Below are positions 35,792-44,997 of a DNA stretch of 64,000 nt, piece after piece; position 1 is the stretch's first letter, and every line of letters begins with the position of its first letter. The stretch is from Spirosoma luteum DSM 19990 (GTDB lineage Bacteria > Bacteroidota > Bacteroidia > Cytophagales > Spirosomataceae), in the NCBI RefSeq assembly GCF_000374065.1, contig NZ_KB893262.1:22754-86753 (forward strand), read 5' to 3'. The position numbers and the translations under genes were made by a program. Under the pieces are notes generated by a model. The model was given only the letters and a program-made list of their open reading frames with translations, searched no databases and was not told the origin of the DNA.

Positions 35792-36517
35792 ATGGCAAAG
35801 ATTATCTCATTTTGTTCCCAAAAAGGTGGAGTAGGCAAAACCAGTATCACTGCCCATGTCGCCACCTACTATTCCCAGATTGAGCATGTGCCAATAGCGG
35901 TTTTCGACTGTGATTTTCCTCAGCACTCATTAAGCTCAATTCGGGCCTCTGAAATAGACCGGCTGAAATCCGACGAAACCTTCTTTAAGAAGGCAGAACG
36001 ATTAACCAATACGCCTTATCCGATCTATTCGGAAACGTTGGTTAATTCATTACCCAAGTTGGATGCTTATGAAAACAAGAACGAACTGGTTTTTGTGGAC
36101 TTGCCTGGAACGTTGAACGTGGAAGGATTTCCAGGTATCGTAAAGCGACTCGACGCAGCAATACTTTTGCTGGAAGCTGACCCCATTTCCTTTGAGTCAA
36201 CTATGCACACTGCCTTGGCTATAGCCAACTTTGCTAACAAGAACGGAGGTATGGTACCTACCTATCTATTATGGAATAAGTACAATGTCCATGAAAAAGA
36301 AGAGCGGTATTCAAGTTTGGAACAGGCGGCCATGAACTACCTGGATAGCCTGAACGCTGACCGTGCTACGCCAATGAACGTTAAATTCATGGAGTACCGT
36401 ATTCCCCAATCAGTGAATATTAAGGATTACCGTTCTACGCTAATACCCCATCGTACGATTGAGCCCCTAATAAAGGAGTTGAATAAACTATTTGTTCCAA
36501 ACAACGCAACTGCATAA
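35792..36517 (+). CDS. traA: ParA-family ATPase, conjugative element TraA
   Basis: The P-loop is the deviant Walker A KGGVGKTS (residues 11-18) of ParA/MinD ATPases. FDCDFPQHSL holds the switch acidic residue, and LVFVDLPGTL is Walker B. At 241 residues it matches TraA of Bacteroides-type conjugative transposons, where it opens the tra operon as here. Its task in transfer is unclear; it could segregate the element if this is a plasmid. The next gene follows after 4 bp. Confidence 0.85.
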   Translation: MAKIISFCSQKGGVGKTSITAHVATYYSQIEHVPIAVFDCDFPQHSLSSIRASEIDRLKSDETFFKKAERLTNTPYPIYSETLVNSLPKLDAYENKNELVFVDLPGTLNVEGFPGIVKRLDAAILLLEADPISFESTMHTALAIANFANKNGGMVPTYLLWNKYNVHEKEERYSSLEQAAMNYLDSLNADRATPMNVKFMEYRIPQSVNIKDYRSTLIPHRTIEPLIKELNKLFVPNNATA

Positions 36518-36521
36518 TATT

Positions 36522-37142
36522 ATGGCTAAAGCTAAAGCAAAAACAAGTACAGTTCCAACCATTAAACCGAACAGCAGTTTAATGAGTTGGTTAAATCAGG
36601 AAAGTCAGACAGCAGATAATTCACTAGAGAATGAATCTGTACTGAAAAGAGTAGTGACTCCTGAGGAAAGAGATGAACCTGCGATATCAGTAGGAGTGAA
36701 TACTCTGTCAAATCCAGCAGATGAGAAGCCTGAGCGGCTATCAACTTCGGAGTTAGTTCAACCCGAGGTAGATGAAGTAAGTAAACAGGACAATCAGGAG
36801 TCAGAGGAAAGCGGGTCTGAAGCGAATCCATCCCCACCGGTTTCCAGGAAAGTAAAAACCAAATCTGTTAATGGCAGTTCGTCAAGTAAATCGTATCAGG
36901 AACGATTCTTTAAAAAACCAACCAAATCAGAAGACGGTATTATAGAAAATGATATAAAACCGATCCGAATTTCAGAAGACAGCCATTGGCTACTTTCAGT
37001 GCTGGTTCAGGAAGCACGCCGACAGGGCAACAAGCTAACGGTTAGTGACCTGATCGAAAATTTACTAACTGATCATAGAGAAGTTCATAAAGGGATGGTC
37101 GACGACCTAATTGATCAATGGAAGGCCCGTAAAAGGATCTGA
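36522..37142 (+). CDS. DUF3408-like conjugal transfer protein (TraB position)
   Basis: From ATG at 36522 the product is 206 residues. The frame extends 30 bp further up but would overlap traA. A long polar disordered part is followed by a C-terminal domain with IRISEDSHWLLSVLVQEARR, then LTVSDLIENLLTDHREVHKG. This resembles the small helical DNA-binding domain of DUF3408 (TraB/TraC) proteins that follow TraA in Bacteroides conjugative elements. A partner of the ParA ATPase is a reasonable guess. Confidence 0.65.
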   Translation: MAKAKAKTSTVPTIKPNSSLMSWLNQESQTADNSLENESVLKRVVTPEERDEPAISVGVNTLSNPADEKPERLSTSELVQPEVDEVSKQDNQESEESGSEANPSPPVSRKVKTKSVNGSSSSKSYQERFFKKPTKSEDGIIENDIKPIRISEDSHWLLSVLVQEARRQGNKLTVSDLIENLLTDHREVHKGMVDDLIDQWKARKRI

Positions 37143-37144
37143 TA

Positions 37145-38002
37145 ATGGATGTTTTAATTCTTCTTATCGGTGTAGTTGGGCTTAGTATATCGGGCTGGGT
37201 ATTAAGGGGGTACTTTGTAAATGTACCCCCAACTTCACAACAAAAGCCTGCCCCGGAATCCGAACCCGATCAGGATGAATCGCAAGCTGATTTACCGAAA
37301 GCAAGTTATGTATCGTCGGAAGAGCATCAACAGGTGTTAAAACGGCTTGAGCAACTGGAAAAAACAGGGTTAACTTCCAAGGTTGAACAAGATAGCGTCG
37401 GACCACATGATACGATTTCTTCAACCAAAGACAGTAGGGGAGGGGTTAATCCAGAGACCGAACTCGCTGCTACAGACACAACGGCAGAGGATGCTAATTC
37501 AGAGAAGTGGAAGCAGATAGTTGCGTTGCAGGAGGCCTATCAGAGAGAACGCCAGAAAGAAAGGGACATAGATTACGAGCGCGAACAAACGCTATTTGAT
37601 GTTTCACAGGGGCCCAGCGGGCGTATCGGCGATTGGACTAATGAAGATGTTTTAGGGGATGAGAATGAAACTGAACAGCGAATGCTGGACAATCAGTACC
37701 AGATAGGGGAGGATTTGGAATCGTATCAGAAGAGAATGAGTCAATTCGCAACGCTTTCTAAAGAAGTGTTGATTATGCGACTGGAGTCGGCTAATACACA
37801 ACTCAAGGAGCAACAGGAAAGGCATCAGGCTTCATTACTCAATATTATTGCTACGCTAATAGAAAAGGGGCCAGGTGATGTCAATCTGAAAAGTATCGCC
37901 CAATCCAGTTATGCTACAGCCTCATCGGAAATTACCGATGATGATGGTGAGACAAACATGGAGAACTTTCAAAAGATGTTTCATGAAAGTTTTGGACGTT
38001 AG
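37145..38002 (+). CDS. Membrane-anchored coiled-coil protein in the tra operon
   Basis: The 285-residue product has one N-terminal span (VLILLIGVVGLSISGWVLRG). The rest is acidic and rich in E/Q with coiled-coil potential, for example LKRLEQLEK near 65 and LESANTQLKEQQERHQASLL near 215. No family is recognised; it takes the place of TraC/TraD in the tra operon. A strong terminator follows at 38049, so traA and the two genes after it form a transcription unit of their own. Confidence 0.6.
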   Translation: MDVLILLIGVVGLSISGWVLRGYFVNVPPTSQQKPAPESEPDQDESQADLPKASYVSSEEHQQVLKRLEQLEKTGLTSKVEQDSVGPHDTISSTKDSRGGVNPETELAATDTTAEDANSEKWKQIVALQEAYQRERQKERDIDYEREQTLFDVSQGPSGRIGDWTNEDVLGDENETEQRMLDNQYQIGEDLESYQKRMSQFATLSKEVLIMRLESANTQLKEQQERHQASLLNIIATLIEKGPGDVNLKSIAQSSYATASSEITDDDGETNMENFQKMFHESFGR

Positions 38003-38363
38003 TTTTTCTAAAAAAAGTTAAAATTTTTTGGGTCGGACGAAGTGGCAGAAGGAGGGGACAACCTCCTTTTTTTTGTGGACAAACTTGTCAAACCAGCACA
38101 TTTTATATTATATGTAACTCTATTTCAATTACTTAAAGGATTTGATTTTAAACGTTTGGTTCGTAGGTTAGCTATGAAATAGATTAAGAAAGGCATATTA
38201 AACGGTATCAAAACACCCAATAGTTTTACGTTTTCCAACTTCCGTAAAAATATAACTCGCTCGTTTTTCACTGAACCGAAATAGACCAGATTACGGGGAT
38301 TTGACTTCAAAACGAACTACATTTTCAGGCTTAACTTTTTATGAACCAGTAACTTTTCAACTC
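38003..38363. other. Intergenic stretch, 361 bp, between the two tra transcription units
   Basis: Apart from the terminator near its start, no gene is seen. The AT-rich part should hold the promoter for traE onward, but no convincing TTG / TAnnTTTG pair at the proper distance could be found. Confidence 0.35.
38049..38074 (+). terminator. Intrinsic terminator after the first tra unit
   Basis: AAGGAGG (38049-38055) pairs with CCTCCTT (38062-38068) around a 6-nt loop and is followed at once by T8 (38067-38074). It is one of the clearest terminators in the window. Confidence 0.85.
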
Positions 38364-38696
38364 ATGAAAATCGTAAAAACGACCTACTATCAAACCCTTT
38401 CTTTACTGTTAGGTTTAGCTTTGTCATCGGGTTCTCTCTACGCACAGGGTTTGAAGTCAGGAGCTATTGCCAAGGGGGTCGACAAAGCGACCACTGAATT
38501 GCAGGACGTTGGTAAAAGTGTAGGGGATCTTATGCTGCCCCTATGTTTAATCATGGGATTTGTTGGGGGTATTTCTTGTGCCAGCAAATTCTTCAACAAC
38601 GACCCCGATTTTAAGAAATCAGTGATCAACTGGGGATCTGCGATAATTTTTGCTGGGGTCGTCGGATTAGTATTGACCGCTGCTTTTGGCAAATAA
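38364..38696 (+). CDS. traE: TraE-like (DUF4134) pilin-like membrane protein
   Basis: The ATG at 38364 gives 110 residues; the frame is open to 38301 but the added part is not protein-like. A signal sequence (MKIVKTTYYQTLSLLLGLAL, cut near SLYAQG) is followed by two hydrophobic segments, LMLPLCLIMGFVGGISCASK and WGSAIIFAGVVGLVLTAAFG. This is the DUF4134/TraE layout of Bacteroides conjugative transposons, comparable to a VirB2-like subunit. It is the first gene of the channel operon. Confidence 0.8.
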   Translation: MKIVKTTYYQTLSLLLGLALSSGSLYAQGLKSGAIAKGVDKATTELQDVGKSVGDLMLPLCLIMGFVGGISCASKFFNNDPDFKKSVINWGSAIIFAGVVGLVLTAAFGK

Positions 38697-38707
38697 GTCA
38701 GATTAGC

Positions 38708-39028
38708 ATGGGCTATGAAATCAATAAAGGGGCTGACCGCCCCCTACAAGTAAGAGGAGTAGTGGGAATGGACTATCTGGGTTTGTTGGTAAAATGGATT
38801 ATTGGGATTGTGGTCGTAGGAGGAGTGTCAGCCGTTTTTGTACCTCTACCCGGTTGGATGATTTTTATCGCCTGTGGAATCGGCATTTATGTGATCTACG
38901 TGAGATTAGTGCAACGCTCATCCAATCAGGGAACGGGTGGGTACACTCGTCAGCAAGCCCGCCTAAAACTACCTGGTATTCTAACAGTCCGCAGGGATTC
39001 TGTTTACCGAAACCTCCGCAAACAATAA
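38708..39028 (+). CDS. traF: TraF-like (DUF4133) inner-membrane protein
   Basis: The product begins YEINKGADRPLQVRGVVGMD, the diagnostic INKG-x-x-R-P start of DUF4133/TraF. It has two spans (LLVKWIIGIVVVGGVSAVFV and MIFIACGIGIYVIYVRLV) and a basic C-terminus. It corresponds by size and position to a VirB3-like component that precedes the VirB4 ATPase in these operons. Confidence 0.85.
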   Translation: MGYEINKGADRPLQVRGVVGMDYLGLLVKWIIGIVVVGGVSAVFVPLPGWMIFIACGIGIYVIYVRLVQRSSNQGTGGYTRQQARLKLPGILTVRRDSVYRNLRKQ

Positions 39029-39048
39029 CTACCTAAACCGGCGTAATC

Positions 39049-41580
39049 ATGACGTATGCGGTCAAAGAATTAGAAAAGGTCTTTCCTCTTGGCGCAGTTG
39101 AAGAGAACTGTATTTTTTCAAAGTGGGGGGATCTGACATTAGCCTTCGAGCTTGTGCTTCCTGAAATTTTTACACTGAACGCCCGTATCGAAAATGGCCA
39201 GGAACTGGGTGATTATCGCGAACTCGTCGAAACCTGGACTAAAGCCATTGGAGTCTTACCTCCCGGATCGGTTTTGCACAAACAGGATTGGTTTGTCGAA
39301 GAAACATACAGACCAAACGCCAGGGAATTACCAGAAAACTACCTGGATCGTTCGTCCGAACTGCACTTCAATGAGCGCCCGTTTCTGCATCATACCTGTT
39401 ATCTATACATAACCTATTCGCAGGGTGAGCGAACCCGGACAAATGTGGGATTAACCTCGCTACTCCGTAGTCGGATTGTGCCCAAACGAGCACTCAGCCG
39501 AAGCGATATTGACAAGTTCATGGTTGCAGTGCTTCAGCTTACCTCTATTCTGGTATCTAGTCGACTGATAAAATGCCGTCGGTTAAGTAATGACGAGCTA
39601 CAGCCTGACAAGAACGCGCCGGTGGGTCAGGCTGGTTTAATCGAGCGGTATATGACCCTATCACTGAATGACAAGGTCGTTCCACTGATGGACATGGATT
39701 TCACTTCGGAAGATGAATTGCGTATTGGGGGTAAGTATGCCAAGTTCTTCACCATTTCACAGGTTGATGATATGCCGGACTCAGTCAATACTAACGTTCG
39801 GATTGGTGCGCTATCGACAGAGAATTCAAATCTATCTGTGGGATACGCGACACCCATTGGCCTGATGCTGGATTGTAATCACATCTACAACCAGTACGTG
39901 TTTATTGATGATAAAACCCTGATCACGGCGGAACTGGAAAAAAAGGCAGGTAACATGGTGGCATTATCAAATTTTGACCGGGCTAATTCGGTCAATGCGG
40001 TAATGGTCAACAACTTCCTGACGATGGCTGCTGAAAAATCGCTGACACCCGTCCGTATTCACTCGAACATACAGGTTTGGACGGAAGACAAGCTTAGGCT
40101 GCCTGAACTGCGTAATAAAGCAACGGCTTCTATCGCCAAGATGAACTTAAAGCCCAGGGAAAATACGCGGGATGCCGCATTCCTCTTTTTTGCCGGTATT
40201 CCGGGCAATTCTCCTGATCTCCCCCGAGAAGATACGTTTACCCAGTTTGCTCCCCAGGCTGCCTGTTTATTTAATCACGAAACAAACTACTACACCTCCG
40301 AATCGGCCAAAAATAGCATTCGGGTGGTAGATCGTTTATCGGGTCGGCCATTGTGGGTTGATTTCTCCGATGAACCAATGAACAGGAACTGGGTAACCAA
40401 TCGGAACAAGTTTATCATCGGGCCTTCCGGTTCAGGAAAAAGTTTCCTGACCAACCATTTCCTACGAAGCTATTATACCCACGGAGCGCACGTAGTCATT
40501 GTGGACGTTGGTGATTCGTACCGGGGTTTGTGCGGAATGCTGGGGGGGAAATACATCACTTATACGATGGAAAAACCCATACACTTCAATCCATTTAACA
40601 TCGAAGGCAGGTTGTTCCCAGATACCGAAAAAGCCGAATCGCTCAAAAATCTATTGCTTACTCTTTGGAAGTCAGTTGAAGAAAAAACCAATCGGTCTGA
40701 ATACAATGCGCTCTCGGCAGCCGTAGCAGGGTATTTCAGCAAACTTCATACTGACGAGTCCATTGTACCCTGCTTTGATACGTTTTATGAATTCATGCAG
40801 GAAGACTTTAAAGCCTATCTCAAACGCGAAGGGGTCAAGGACGATTACTTCGACTTTGATAATTTCATGTTTAATCTCAAACCCTATTATAAGGGAGGTG
40901 AATTTGATTTTTTGCTTAACTCAACCGAAAACCTGGATTTACTCCATGAGCGGTTTATAGTCTTCGAACTGGATAACGTGAAGGACCACCCAATCCTATT
41001 CCCCATTGTCACTATCATCGTGATGGATACGTTCATCTCGAAAATGCGAAAACTAGAGGGTATCCGCAAGATTATTCTTATCGAAGAAGCCTGGAAAGCC
41101 ATTATGACACCAAGCATGGCTGGGTATATCAAATACCTCTACAAAACGGTACGGAAGTTCGCTGGCGAAGCCTGGATTGTTACCCAGGAGATCAACGACA
41201 TTATTAATAACCCCATCGTTCAGGATTCGATAGTTAATAATGCGGACTGCAAAATTCTGATGGATCAGCGCAAGTATGAAAACAAATTCACTTTCGTCAA
41301 AGAGTTGCTGGGCCTGACAGACAAGGAAAAAGACCTGGTGTTGTCAATGAACCGCGATAATGATCCGAACCGCAGATACAAAGAATTCTTCGTGAGTTGG
41401 GGTGGGCAACGCTACCGAGTGTATGGCTTAGAGGTATCCAGACCCGAATATTATGCGTACACAACGGAGCAAAAAGAGAAACTCAGAGTCACCAGGAAGG
41501 TAAGAGCCAATGGGGGCAACTATGACCTGGCCATTAAAGATGTAGTTGCCGAAGATGTAATCGAACAAGGTGTATGCTAG
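39049..41580 (+). CDS. traG: Conjugation ATPase TraG (VirB4 class)
   Basis: The 843-residue ATPase carries Walker A FIIGPSGSGKSFLTNHFLRS near residue 458 and Walker B RKIILIEEAWKAIM near 674. The later VTQEINDIINNPIVQDSIVN and CKILMDQRKYENKF are typical of VirB4/TraG proteins. The N-terminal half (LEKVFPLGAVEENCIFSKWG) is the usual TraG start. It powers assembly and operation of the type IV secretion channel at the inner membrane. It overlaps the next gene by 7 bp. Confidence 0.95.
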   Translation: MTYAVKELEKVFPLGAVEENCIFSKWGDLTLAFELVLPEIFTLNARIENGQELGDYRELVETWTKAIGVLPPGSVLHKQDWFVEETYRPNARELPENYLDRSSELHFNERPFLHHTCYLYITYSQGERTRTNVGLTSLLRSRIVPKRALSRSDIDKFMVAVLQLTSILVSSRLIKCRRLSNDELQPDKNAPVGQAGLIERYMTLSLNDKVVPLMDMDFTSEDELRIGGKYAKFFTISQVDDMPDSVNTNVRIGALSTENSNLSVGYATPIGLMLDCNHIYNQYVFIDDKTLITAELEKKAGNMVALSNFDRANSVNAVMVNNFLTMAAEKSLTPVRIHSNIQVWTEDKLRLPELRNKATASIAKMNLKPRENTRDAAFLFFAGIPGNSPDLPREDTFTQFAPQAACLFNHETNYYTSESAKNSIRVVDRLSGRPLWVDFSDEPMNRNWVTNRNKFIIGPSGSGKSFLTNHFLRSYYTHGAHVVIVDVGDSYRGLCGMLGGKYITYTMEKPIHFNPFNIEGRLFPDTEKAESLKNLLLTLWKSVEEKTNRSEYNALSAAVAGYFSKLHTDESIVPCFDTFYEFMQEDFKAYLKREGVKDDYFDFDNFMFNLKPYYKGGEFDFLLNSTENLDLLHERFIVFELDNVKDHPILFPIVTIIVMDTFISKMRKLEGIRKIILIEEAWKAIMTPSMAGYIKYLYKTVRKFAGEAWIVTQEINDIINNPIVQDSIVNNADCKILMDQRKYENKFTFVKELLGLTDKEKDLVLSMNRDNDPNRRYKEFFVSWGGQRYRVYGLEVSRPEYYAYTTEQKEKLRVTRKVRANGGNYDLAIKDVVAEDVIEQGVC

Positions 41581-42554
41581 CCAACTTCAACGTTAGATTG
41601 CTGGTACTTGGCCTGTTACTGGTCATGACAGATCAGTATAGGGCCTACGGACAAACAGATTCGACGGGAGTTACACCTGATATGGGCCAATATATGCCTA
41701 TTGTGCGCGTGCCGCTAATTGGTAAAGCCACGGTTATATTCCCTGGTCAGGCTCCCATTAAGGTCAGTAAAGACGATTTGGGCGATGTGATCGGGGAGTA
41801 TGTTGAAAAACTTGCCAGTCAATTATCTCCTGATAATGTACTGGGCAGCATTACCCCTGATTTACAGGGTTACTTTTCATCCATGAAGGATGAGTTGTCT
41901 GATGAAGTGTCCAATCTGATTGGCGAACAGGAAGACAAAATCATGGAGGGCATCAGCGATAAGATTGCTCAACTGGCCTCTAAAATTGCCGACGTAGGGA
42001 CTACACCAGCCGGGGAGGTCGAACGATTAAAAAAAATGGTTGCCGACGGCTATTCCTCGCAGCAACGCATTACGTATCAAACGCTAAAAGTGGATTACGC
42101 CTGGAAAAAATCGCACACGACGCTATCACCTGAATTTTGCGCCTATTACAACGAATTAAACATAAAGGGATTATTTGATGCGGCAAAAACCCATGTGCAG
42201 GATTTAACCAAAATGCTGTCCACTCCAGTCTTCAGCGCTCAGGAGCAGCAGGGGTATCAAACACTTATCAAGTCAATTTCGGATATGAAGGACCTGGCTT
42301 CGGCCGTCAATATTGTTTGTAATCTGGGTAGTAATGGAAAAGGGGTTACTGTATCCTGGATGGCGCAGGGAGAACGCATGGAGGTCTTGGACCAATCCGC
42401 TACGGCTATCAAGAAACGTCTGGAAGACATAGGTAGTCTGCGGGATGAATTGCGACGAATCTATGTCTACCGAGTTGCCAGGCAACAATCCGACGAGTTT
42501 AAACAAGGTAGTTTTCAGAAAAAATCCGGCTTGAATCATGTCTATAAAAACTAA
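41574..42554 (+). CDS. Secreted/periplasmic transfer-linked protein, unknown
   Basis: The 326-residue product starts with an export signal (RLLVLGLLLVMTDQYRAYGQ). The rest is helical, with coiled-coil-like stretches (SSMKDELSDEVSNLIGEQED near 100). The block RITYQTLKVDYAWKKSH near residue 165 weakly resembles LNYQDFKLRYEWAKQH in the next gene, so the two may be distant duplicates. It overlaps traG by 7 bp and the next gene by 17 bp, in the place usually held by traH/traI. Function not recognised. Confidence 0.7.
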   Translation: MLANFNVRLLVLGLLLVMTDQYRAYGQTDSTGVTPDMGQYMPIVRVPLIGKATVIFPGQAPIKVSKDDLGDVIGEYVEKLASQLSPDNVLGSITPDLQGYFSSMKDELSDEVSNLIGEQEDKIMEGISDKIAQLASKIADVGTTPAGEVERLKKMVADGYSSQQRITYQTLKVDYAWKKSHTTLSPEFCAYYNELNIKGLFDAAKTHVQDLTKMLSTPVFSAQEQQGYQTLIKSISDMKDLASAVNIVCNLGSNGKGVTVSWMAQGERMEVLDQSATAIKKRLEDIGSLRDELRRIYVYRVARQQSDEFKQGSFQKKSGLNHVYKN

Positions 42555-43470
42555 CTACATCCGTTTATCAAGCCTGCTGACTTTAGTTGGAATGTTGTTA
42601 TTGTCACCTCATTATGGGTTTGCTCAGAATGGGGCCATAGATGTGCTGAGTCCTGGTCAATTACAGGGCGGTATGCCGACTGATCCCGAACTACAGGCCG
42701 AAATTGACAAAATTCTTGGCATGACTGAGAGCAAAATAAAGCGGGGAATTGTTGACCCTGGCGTCGATCTGGCTAACCTGTTAATCAACAAGGCTCTTGA
42801 TGAGATGATCAAGGCAATTGCCGATGCCGTTGTCGTTGCGCCAGCGGCTGAAAAAATTATGTCGATCTATCAGAAAACGAAGGATAAACGACTGGTCAAA
42901 AAACTGGCCTCCCTGCGTGAAGTCTGGAAAGATGGCCAGGAGCGATTGAATAAGCTAAATTATCAGGATTTCAAGTTACGCTATGAATGGGCTAAACAGC
43001 ACAATGAAGAGAATAAAGCCATTAAAGGTTCTCCGATAAAAAGAATAGAATCCCAACTGACCAAAGACATTTGGGGAACCCAGATTTCGGCTATTGACCA
43101 AACCTACGACAATGGGGGACCTACGTCTAAACTCATCAAAAAATACTTGGACAAGGGTGATGGGGACATGGGTTTTTATAATTTGGTTATCATTAACGGC
43201 ACCCTGGGAAGCACCAAGTTGATCGAAACCAGAAACCAATTTGAAGTATCCAAGGGCAAACCAGTCTTCCTTTCTCCCTATGATCGGCTTAGACTTCAGC
43301 AGAAGTCGTTAGCCGAAGCGAAGCAACGACACGCGGATTTAGTCAATTACGGGCGTCAGGTTGCTGCTTCTGTCAACTATTACCGTCTGGCCGAATCAGA
43401 ACAGTCGATGCGGTCAACGCTCAGTAAGACTATTTCTGATCCCTACATGGTTCGATTTAAAAAGAAATGA
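42538..43470 (+). CDS. Secreted transfer-linked protein, TraI position
   Basis: A signal peptide (SSLLTLVGMLLLSPHYGFAQ) precedes a 280-residue helical mature part with LTKDIWGTQISAIDQTYDN and a basic C-terminus ending in DPYMVRFKKK. It sits between traG and the traJ-like gene, where Bacteroides elements have TraI, but clear TraI sequence features were not recognised. The start overlaps the previous gene by 17 bp, and the stop overlaps the next start as ATGA. Confidence 0.65.
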   Translation: MSIKTNYIRLSSLLTLVGMLLLSPHYGFAQNGAIDVLSPGQLQGGMPTDPELQAEIDKILGMTESKIKRGIVDPGVDLANLLINKALDEMIKAIADAVVVAPAAEKIMSIYQKTKDKRLVKKLASLREVWKDGQERLNKLNYQDFKLRYEWAKQHNEENKAIKGSPIKRIESQLTKDIWGTQISAIDQTYDNGGPTSKLIKKYLDKGDGDMGFYNLVIINGTLGSTKLIETRNQFEVSKGKPVFLSPYDRLRLQQKSLAEAKQRHADLVNYGRQVAASVNYYRLAESEQSMRSTLSKTISDPYMVRFKKK

Positions 43471-43937
43471 AACAGTTTGTCTGTATTATCGGCTTGTTTG
43501 TCGCGGCCTGTCACACCAGGCAGGAGCGGTTCATACGCGAAGCATCCGCTTTCCCCGAGGGATATACGGGCCACTGGGAAGTCATCTTGCCCAGTGGAGG
43601 CCCCAGAATCTTTCAGGCCGGTATCCGTATCGAAGCCTCCGGAGATTCGTTATTGTGGGGTTACTTTTCGCAGCTCGTTGATACAACCAATAATCGAAAA
43701 TTAACCTGTGGTCCCGAAGTATTTCAAATGCCGATCTGGTGGGATGAATCGATCCAAGTAGCGAAGGGTAATCATGGCGCAAATCAAGGGTACGGGTTCG
43801 ATGTGTTACGACTACTTGATGGCAACACGCTACAACTGAACTCCCCCTGGTTGGCCATAAGTTGCCGAGGGCCTGGTGGTTTCAATTCAAGTCAGTTAGT
43901 TTTTTCAAAAGTCAATTCTTTCCGATACAAACCATGA
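43467..43937 (+). CDS. Small lipoprotein in the tra operon
   Basis: The N-terminus MKQFVCIIGLFVAACHTRQE is a lipoprotein signal with Cys15 after the lipobox LFVAAC. The 140-residue mature part is beta-rich, with two further cysteines (KLTCGPEV, AISCRGP) that could form a disulfide. No family recognised. It is coupled to both neighbours by ATGA overlaps. Small lipoproteins in such operons can act in entry exclusion or channel assembly, which is context only. Confidence 0.65.
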   Translation: MKQFVCIIGLFVAACHTRQERFIREASAFPEGYTGHWEVILPSGGPRIFQAGIRIEASGDSLLWGYFSQLVDTTNNRKLTCGPEVFQMPIWWDESIQVAKGNHGANQGYGFDVLRLLDGNTLQLNSPWLAISCRGPGGFNSSQLVFSKVNSFRYKP

Positions 43938-44977
43938 TTTTACTTCAGGCACCCGGAACCGGATGGAACCCTACGCTTGCCAACGGAGCCATAACCAGTA
44001 TTGAGGAAGCGGCTGATGCCTTATTTGATACCATGTTGCCGGAGTTTTCCTCTTTTATTGCTGTTGGTCAGGCGGTTGGACTTATAGGTGCGCTTTTTTA
44101 CGTTTTCTACAGGGTATGGGCCCATTTGGCCCGAAACGAACCGGTTGATGTATATCCATTACTCCGGCCGCTGGTCATTTCAATGCTTCTACTGGCCTAT
44201 CCAGGGTTGTATTCAGGAGTCGTATACCTGGGTCGCACACTCAACGATGCAACTCAGGAGATGGGTACTTCACGACGGGACGAAGTGGAACAACAGGTAT
44301 TGACTAACGCCAACACCCGGATTCAAAACATGGGCAATAGTAATGCACCCCCACCTATTGCTCCAGCACAGGATAACCGCTCCTGGTTTCAGCTAGTGAC
44401 GGATAGTGTCATGGGTATGGCTAACTCTGTTTCCTCCGCTACAGCGGATGCTGTCAACTTCGTCATTGATACCACCGTCAATTACGTACTGATGGCTTTA
44501 TTTCGGTTGATTTATTTTATTGTCATCATTGGCATAAAAATTATATCGACGTACTTTCTGATTATTCTGGGAATTTTCGGCCCGTTGACCCTTGGTTTAG
44601 GTTGCTTCGATTGGTTTTATTCATCCATTGCTGCCTGGGTGGGTCGCGTCTTGCATACGCTATTATGGGTGCCCATTGCGAATATTTACGGCTTTATTCT
44701 GGACAGCTTTCACTTATCCAGTCTAAACGTGGAATTTCAGCAACTTCAGGGCAATCCGGGCATGCCCAGTTCGACCATTGCTAACTTGCTATTTTACGCC
44801 GTGGGCATCTTTGGCTATCTATTGGTTCCGAAACTGGCCACCTGGATTCTCGACTCAACGGGAGTTTCGGACGGATTACGGGCTATGTCAGCACCAGTCA
44901 GAACGGCAGGTCAGATAGCAGGAGCCAGCATGGGAAACGCTTCCGGTCGCTTTATCAGTGCCGCAACCACCTATTAA
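43934..44977 (+). CDS. traJ: TraJ-like polytopic membrane protein
   Basis: From the ATG at 43934 the product is 347 residues. It contains about six hydrophobic spans, including GLIGALFYVFYRVWAHLARN, LLRPLVISMLLLAYPGLYSG, LFRLIYFIVIIGIKIISTYF, FLIILGIFGPLTLGLGCFDW and LLFYAVGIFGYLLVPKLATW. This layout and the segment NEPVDVYPLLRP match TraJ of Bacteroides conjugative transposons, a VirB6-like inner-membrane component. Translation is coupled to the lipoprotein gene by ATGA. Confidence 0.85.
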   Translation: MILLQAPGTGWNPTLANGAITSIEEAADALFDTMLPEFSSFIAVGQAVGLIGALFYVFYRVWAHLARNEPVDVYPLLRPLVISMLLLAYPGLYSGVVYLGRTLNDATQEMGTSRRDEVEQQVLTNANTRIQNMGNSNAPPPIAPAQDNRSWFQLVTDSVMGMANSVSSATADAVNFVIDTTVNYVLMALFRLIYFIVIIGIKIISTYFLIILGIFGPLTLGLGCFDWFYSSIAAWVGRVLHTLLWVPIANIYGFILDSFHLSSLNVEFQQLQGNPGMPSSTIANLLFYAVGIFGYLLVPKLATWILDSTGVSDGLRAMSAPVRTAGQIAGASMGNASGRFISAATTY

Positions 44978-44997
44978 TGGTTTAAAACAGTCTGCAT

